The notes under the pieces are model-generated. The model had not been told where the DNA came from and made no database searches. It worked only from the letters and a program-made list of their open reading frames with translations. DNA of 64,000 nt from Linnemannia hyalina. Its lineage: Eukaryota; Mortierellomycota; Mortierellomycetes; Mortierellales; Mortierellaceae. Positions 59,523 through 64,000 of the stretch are shown one piece after another. Made by a program: the position numbers and the translations under genes. Every line of letters starts with the position of its first letter. Positions within the stretch are counted from its first letter, which is position 1. The stretch spans positions 744,001 through 808,000 of the forward strand of contig JAHRHY010000009.1 in the NCBI GenBank assembly GCA_019671135.1, read 5' to 3'.

Positions 59523-61544
59523 ATGTCCATGGCATCCACTCCACGCGCCATCCCCCTGACCTGCTCAGGGCACACCCGCCCCGTCGTCGACCTCCAGTTT
59601 TCAAGAGTCATGTCCGATGGCTCATACTACATGATTAGCGCTTGCAAAGGTATACAAGGGTCTCTCTTTTCATCGCTCTTTTTTTTTTTTTTTTTTTGGA
59701 CTTCCGGCGTTGGCTCATACTCGCATGTGCCAGCTGCCCTTATTTTGTTATGCGTCATCGCTCTTTGCATAACTAACAACCTTTTCCTTTTGTTTATGAA
59801 CTACTCGACTTCATTGCAACCACATAAACCTCGACCCTCGACCCTCGCCTTGGAAAAACAGATGGAAATCCTATGCTTAGAGATGGTCAGACTGGAGACT
59901 GGATTGGAACGTTCATTGGACACAAGGGCGCCGTCTGGAGCGCGCGCATGAGCACCGATGTCACAAAAGCTGTCACTGCCTCGGCCGACTTTACTGCGTA
60001 CGTTGTCATTGTTGTCGTGTTGGTTGATGGTTGTTCCTTTTTGCTTTTTTTGTTGAGCTTGTTTGTTTCGTTTTTTTTTTTTTTGGTGTGGTCACCTCAG
60101 TCATTTCTTTCGTGAGGTTTTGTGTGTGAGATTTTTTTGACAAGAATAAGGACAGAGCGCTGTGTTGAAGAGAATCTTTCTTGTTCTCTTGAAGTCCTAG
60201 TGGTTCATGACTTTTAGCTGTTGTGGGTCTCTACTGTCGCTCTCTCCCCTTTGTTGTTACTGCTCTTCATGCTAACCCCTAACCATGACTGACATTCTTA
60301 TGTGTCCCCTTTCCCTCCCACTCTTTAACTCCCTGACTCCTTGTCCCTTGTTCTCTTTCTTTTTACTAACACACAAATACATTGCACCTCCAATAGCAAG
60401 GTCTGGGACACATATACCGGTGATATTCTTGCCTCGTTCCCCCACCAGCACATTGTCCGAGGATGCGACTTTTCGGGCGATGGCAGCCGTATTGTCACAG
60501 GAGGCATGGAGAAGAAGCTCAGGATCTTTGATCTCAACCGGGACGACCTTGCAGGACAACCCATCCTGTCCGCTGACGGCCACACCTCTGTCATCCGTAA
60601 TGTCGTTTGGGATGGTGCACGGAATATGATCCTTAGCTCGGGAGATGACATGGAGATCAGGTGAGAAAGAAAGAAAAACAAAGATGCACGACTTTGTTTG
60701 TACAACGTGCAACGGTAATTTTCCTTTCTCTGACTCCTCATTGTTCTTTTTGTTTTTTGATGGAAAATAATAGGGTGTGGGATCCTCGCTCGTTCAACCA
60801 GGTTCACTCTTGCAAGATGGATGGACCCATTGCTTCAATGGAGTTGTCTGCAGACGGACAGTACATCACCTCTACCACCGGCAAATCTGTCTACTTCTGG
60901 GACGCCCAAACGTACGTTGCTAATCGTATTTTTTTCAACCATCGCCGACCTGAGCGTACCTTACATGATCATATGAGAAGAGTTGGTCGTGCAGTTATCA
61001 CTATGGAGCTGAAGACGCGACATCAGGACAGAAAACTCATTGGAGGAAGAACATACAATTATAACTCATGGAGACAAAGCAGCTTGGAGACTTTTACAAC
61101 AACGACAAAGGGATGCTATCGATACAGTCGCATGGGAACGTACAAAAGCCAAAGAAGAGCGGGATTACAGAATGGCAGCACACTCAAAGGCACACGCGCA
61201 GACGGTTGTTGACATTTTTCTTCTACCCATTACAAACGATTAGCTATACGTTAAGAAAGCACATCAAGACAGAATATGATGTCTCTGCAGTCTCGCTTCA
61301 CCCCAATCATACCCGGTTTGTTGCAGGAGGCTCGTCTGATCTCTGGGTCCGGATCTACGACTTTGAGTCGGGTCGCGAGCTCGAGGTCTACAAGGGACAC
61401 CACGGACCTGTGCATACGGTCAGCTACAGCCCTGACGGCGAGCTTTATGCTACAGGATCAGAGGACGGTACCATCCGTCTCTGGCAAACAACACCTGGCA
61501 AGCGCTATGGACTCTGGCAGGGTGATGGAAACGAGGATGCTTGA
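59523..61544 (+). CDS. STRAP/UNRIP-type WD40 protein
   Basis: Exons: 59523-59649, 59862-59997, 60397-60660, 60774-60911, 61244-61544, giving 321 residues in phase. It forms a seven-bladed WD40 propeller throughout: [97 protein letters not shown], and [20 protein letters not shown] at the end. The start ([14 protein letters not shown]), [20 protein letters not shown] and the closing [12 protein letters not shown] match STRAP (serine-threonine kinase receptor-associated protein), which in animals is part of the SMN complex for snRNP assembly. The fungal role is less known. The first intron contains a T19 run (59679-59697). Confidence 0.93.
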
Positions 61545-61940
61545 ACATCGTCGTGAAAAAATAGGCCGCTGTAGGGGCGGGAGGGAAAGGGCACAAAGAA
61601 GTTCAAAGGTTTCTTTTAGTACTTTGCTTCTATTACAGATCACTACCATCGTACATTTATATGACAGACGATACAAAACAAAACAGACGAGAATAAAAGT
61701 GGGAAAAAAAGTACCCTTTTTTTTTTTATTATTATTATTATGAGTAGTAGGAAGAGGAAGAAATGAACGAACTGGTCAAGAGCTGGGGAAGGAAGAGCAA
61801 CCGGGTGCCAAGTGTGATAGAACAACTTCACAAAAAAAGAAGCCGCCAAAACAAACATTCTCGATGATGCTGTGAATGATCAAAATCTTCGACCCGTGCT
61901 TCTTGGTAGTTGTCGAAAGTCCTTGTATGTTTCGTCCCTT
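61545..61940. other. Convergent intergenic region
   Basis: Between the STRAP and RER1 stop codons. Holds a T10 run followed by (TTA)n near 61719-61740. No gene seen. Confidence 0.5.
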
Positions 61941-63289
61941 TTACTTGAAACTGCTCTTTCCGTAAGACTTTTTGCCAATGTTGAAGGGGATATACCGATA
62001 TTTGATCATGTGTCGGATCTGGCGCTTCATCGTAATGGCGAAGAGGATACAGAAGTAGATCAGAAGAATAGGCCAGAAGACTGGGATGTCAAAGAGCCGG
62101 AACAAGGTACATCCAAACGCAATCACAATCGCCCTTGTTGCCGAGTGCCTATTGTGTTTTAAGGATTAACAGTAATGGTTCAGTCTTTGGAACGGGTTTT
62201 TTGTTTAGGACTTTGTGGGGAAGTAGAAAAAGTCGTGGAAGGTGGGGTGATATTTTTTTTGGACCCGTATCCAGTAATGGCATGACACACCCGGGATGTA
62301 CTACGTGGTAGTTGCCCAGTCGCCCCGCATCACAGACACACACACGTAAGCCCACATTGGTATCCTGCACTCGCCCGTATATTTGAAAATGCCGACAGCA
62401 TTCCTGTATGTATGGTTCCAGTAATTCCTGCGTTTCCGGCGTATGTTTTTCTCATCCAACAAATCCTATCCATTCGGTGTCTCCTCCGTGCTTTCCTGTC
62501 AAGCGCAACAAAATGCGTAAACGGTTGGGGGTGGGAGCCCAATGTTCAAACTATGTTTCGTGGGCTACTCACGGATACACAAGAAAACAAACACACACGT
62601 CGCCTCTTTCTGACAGACCACAGACTGTCCAACGCCTTGATGTCCTCGTTCCTTTTTGTTTGTATCCACTTTGTATCGTCCTGTACACCTCAGAATAGAT
62701 TATTCGAGATGGAAGCACAAAAAAAACCGAGATGATGCTCTTTCCTGTGATAGCCACGGTCCTCCTCCTGCTCTCTCTGTTTGTGTCGATGTTACTAATT
62801 GTTGGCATGGCTTCCATTTTGAGCGCTCGAACGCAATCCTGTCCACTCTTCGTCGCCACGATACGGGTCATTCCTGTTTGTTATCGTTTCTCTCTTTGAT
62901 TTGAACCAGTTTCGCATGTTGCCAAGAGCACTATCTCCTTCAAGAAAATATCCCGAGATGTGTACAAATGAGAAAGAAACGCGCACTTACCAAAACTTGA
63001 ACTCCGGTAGCCTCCTGACGAATGGTCTAAACTCCTCGTCGGACCGCATGGGCAGTGTTGGGCCCTCCTCGACTGCATCCGCTGCCATATCCATCTCCAG
63101 TGAAGGGTCGAACTTTGGCTGCAGAAAGGCGAGGAACAGATTGAGTAGGTAGATGCCAAGCGCATAGGTGACGATGTACCATCCTTGGGCAATGAAGACT
63201 CGCAGGAAGTATATGAAGATTGCTACACCGGTAAAGGCCCAGCGTTCTGTTGCGTGCGGCGTCACCCTATCGAGAATAACTTGGTAGCG
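61941..63289 (-). CDS. RER1: RER1, Golgi-to-ER retrieval receptor (N-terminus unresolved)
   Basis: Rer1 sits in early Golgi membranes and returns escaped ER membrane proteins through COPI. Two exons on the minus strand are certain: 63289-62991 and 62148-61941 (phase 2), giving 169 residues. They cover almost all of the family: [88 protein letters not shown] and the C-terminal [20 protein letters not shown]. Four hydrophobic segments are present. The first codon of the 5' exon (CGC) is in phase 0, so one or more short 5' exons with the ATG lie further right. I could not place them before 64000. The intron between the two exons (842 nt) is the longest in the window. Coatomer delta, at the other end of the window, acts in the same route. 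Confidence 0.9.
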
Positions 63290-64000
63290 CTAAAAAGGAC
63301 ATGATACAAATGAGTAAAAAAGGTAAATATGAGAAGGGCGTTGGCATTTCACCTTTTTTTGTGTTGTGTTTGTCCCCACTCAACGACGACTCCAGGGGGA
63401 AGGATGGGTTGGTGGTTTATTGTTCCTGCTCACTCTTGAAGATTGATTGATCGCCCTTTTTTATGTGGTGTATATCTTGGACGTCCTTAACCTGCGTGAA
63501 TAGATCCCTTTCCGAAGAGTAAAGATCCATTTGCAGAGAACCACAACATCGCATCCACTCTCCCCTGCCATGCGCAGGTCAAGGTCGCCTTGATGTTGTT
63601 GGATCAGTATACTTGTAGTATACTGGGGTGATAACTATCGATCCATATCTTTTGTCCCGTGAGTTCATGAAATATTGTGAAGCAAACGCTATCCTTCCAT
63701 GTCCGTGAGATGCTTTGATCGAAAAATGAAACAGGACAGCATCCTGATATGATGCGGGTTGTCGCTTTGATGTTGGCGAAGAGAGAAAAATAAAAAGAGG
63801 TGGGCGTAGGATATTTACAAAGCAAAAAGGCTAAAAAACAGTAATGGCAAGCGGAGGGGGTTGGATGATTTGATGGGGGTGTTTGCTTTGGTGTCCCGAC
63901 AATCATTTCGACAATTGAGTGATGTCTCTTCTGTTGCTGTTCTATTGTTGTCATGTTCCATTACCCCAACGAGGTTTAAAAGAATAATAATTGAGCGATT
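63290..64000. other. Right end, upstream of RER1
   Basis: Expected to hold the 5' exon of RER1 or its intron. No conserved N-terminal RER1 sequence was found. Nothing else seen. Confidence 0.4.

Noticed and set aside
63433..63575. Possible RER1 first exon on the minus strand starting MAGESGCDVV
   Set aside because: It could splice in principle, but it shows no resemblance to RER1 N-termini and the phase was not convincing.

Overview
The window looks like nuclear DNA of an early-diverging fungus, most probably Mortierellomycotina (Mortierella-type). That placement is inferred from gene style, not from a search. The supporting signs are compact genes, many short GT..TAG introns (about 80-250 nt), long Ser/Thr/Gln/Asn-rich tracts, intact, broken and fragmentary F-box genes in the same stretch, and fungal housekeeping proteins with many introns. 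I rebuilt about 20 protein genes by joining exons at splice sites and matching conserved motifs. I saw no tRNA, rRNA, CRISPR array, transposase or prophage.

Layout, left to right. 2-4693 (+): 3' part of a large alpha-helical scaffold gene (UNC80-like at best), whose last two exons are cut off by an unusual splice junction. 5049-7745 (+): coatomer delta. 8016-8983 (-) and 9251-11055 (+): frataxin and mitochondrial ribosomal protein bL9m, head to head. 12357-15617 (+): DUF3533/SNG1-type membrane protein. 15890-17506 (-): delta-aminolevulinate dehydratase. 18065-21376 (+): unidentified Ser/Gly-rich protein with a leucine-rich C-terminal half. 21719-21898 (+): stray F-box fragment. 21951-24265 (-) and 24642-27137 (+): ELP3 and the CCA-adding enzyme, two tRNA-maturation genes, head to head. 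28438-30725 (+): PX-PB1 protein. 30913-32253 (+): tetraspanin. 32518-34738 (-): PIN-like carrier. 35447-37657 (-): cytochrome b5-acyl-CoA dehydrogenase fusion. 39150-39604 (-): decayed F-box copy. 39795-41351 (-): intact F-box/LRR gene. 42887-44988 (-): degenerate PP2C-like protein. 44989-50699: large gene-poor stretch. 50700-55702 (-): 1636-residue Ser/Gln-rich unknown. 57146-59112 (+): single-pass Ser/Thr-rich membrane protein. 59523-61544 (+): STRAP WD40 protein. 61941-63289 (-): RER1, N-terminus unresolved.

Shared themes. Coatomer delta and RER1 both act in Golgi-to-ER retrieval. Frataxin and ALAD supply Fe-S and heme pathways, and bL9m serves mitochondrial translation. ELP3 and the CCA enzyme act on tRNA. 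The tetraspanin, the PIN-like carrier, the SNG1-like protein and the Ser/Thr-rich protein are membrane proteins.

No wholly new system stands out. The most unusual items are gene-structure oddities (an ATG-only exon, an 11-nt microexon, a GC-AG intron, a missing donor), an F-box copy in which two conserved Trp codons have become stops, and a PP2C-like protein that appears to lack metal ligands.
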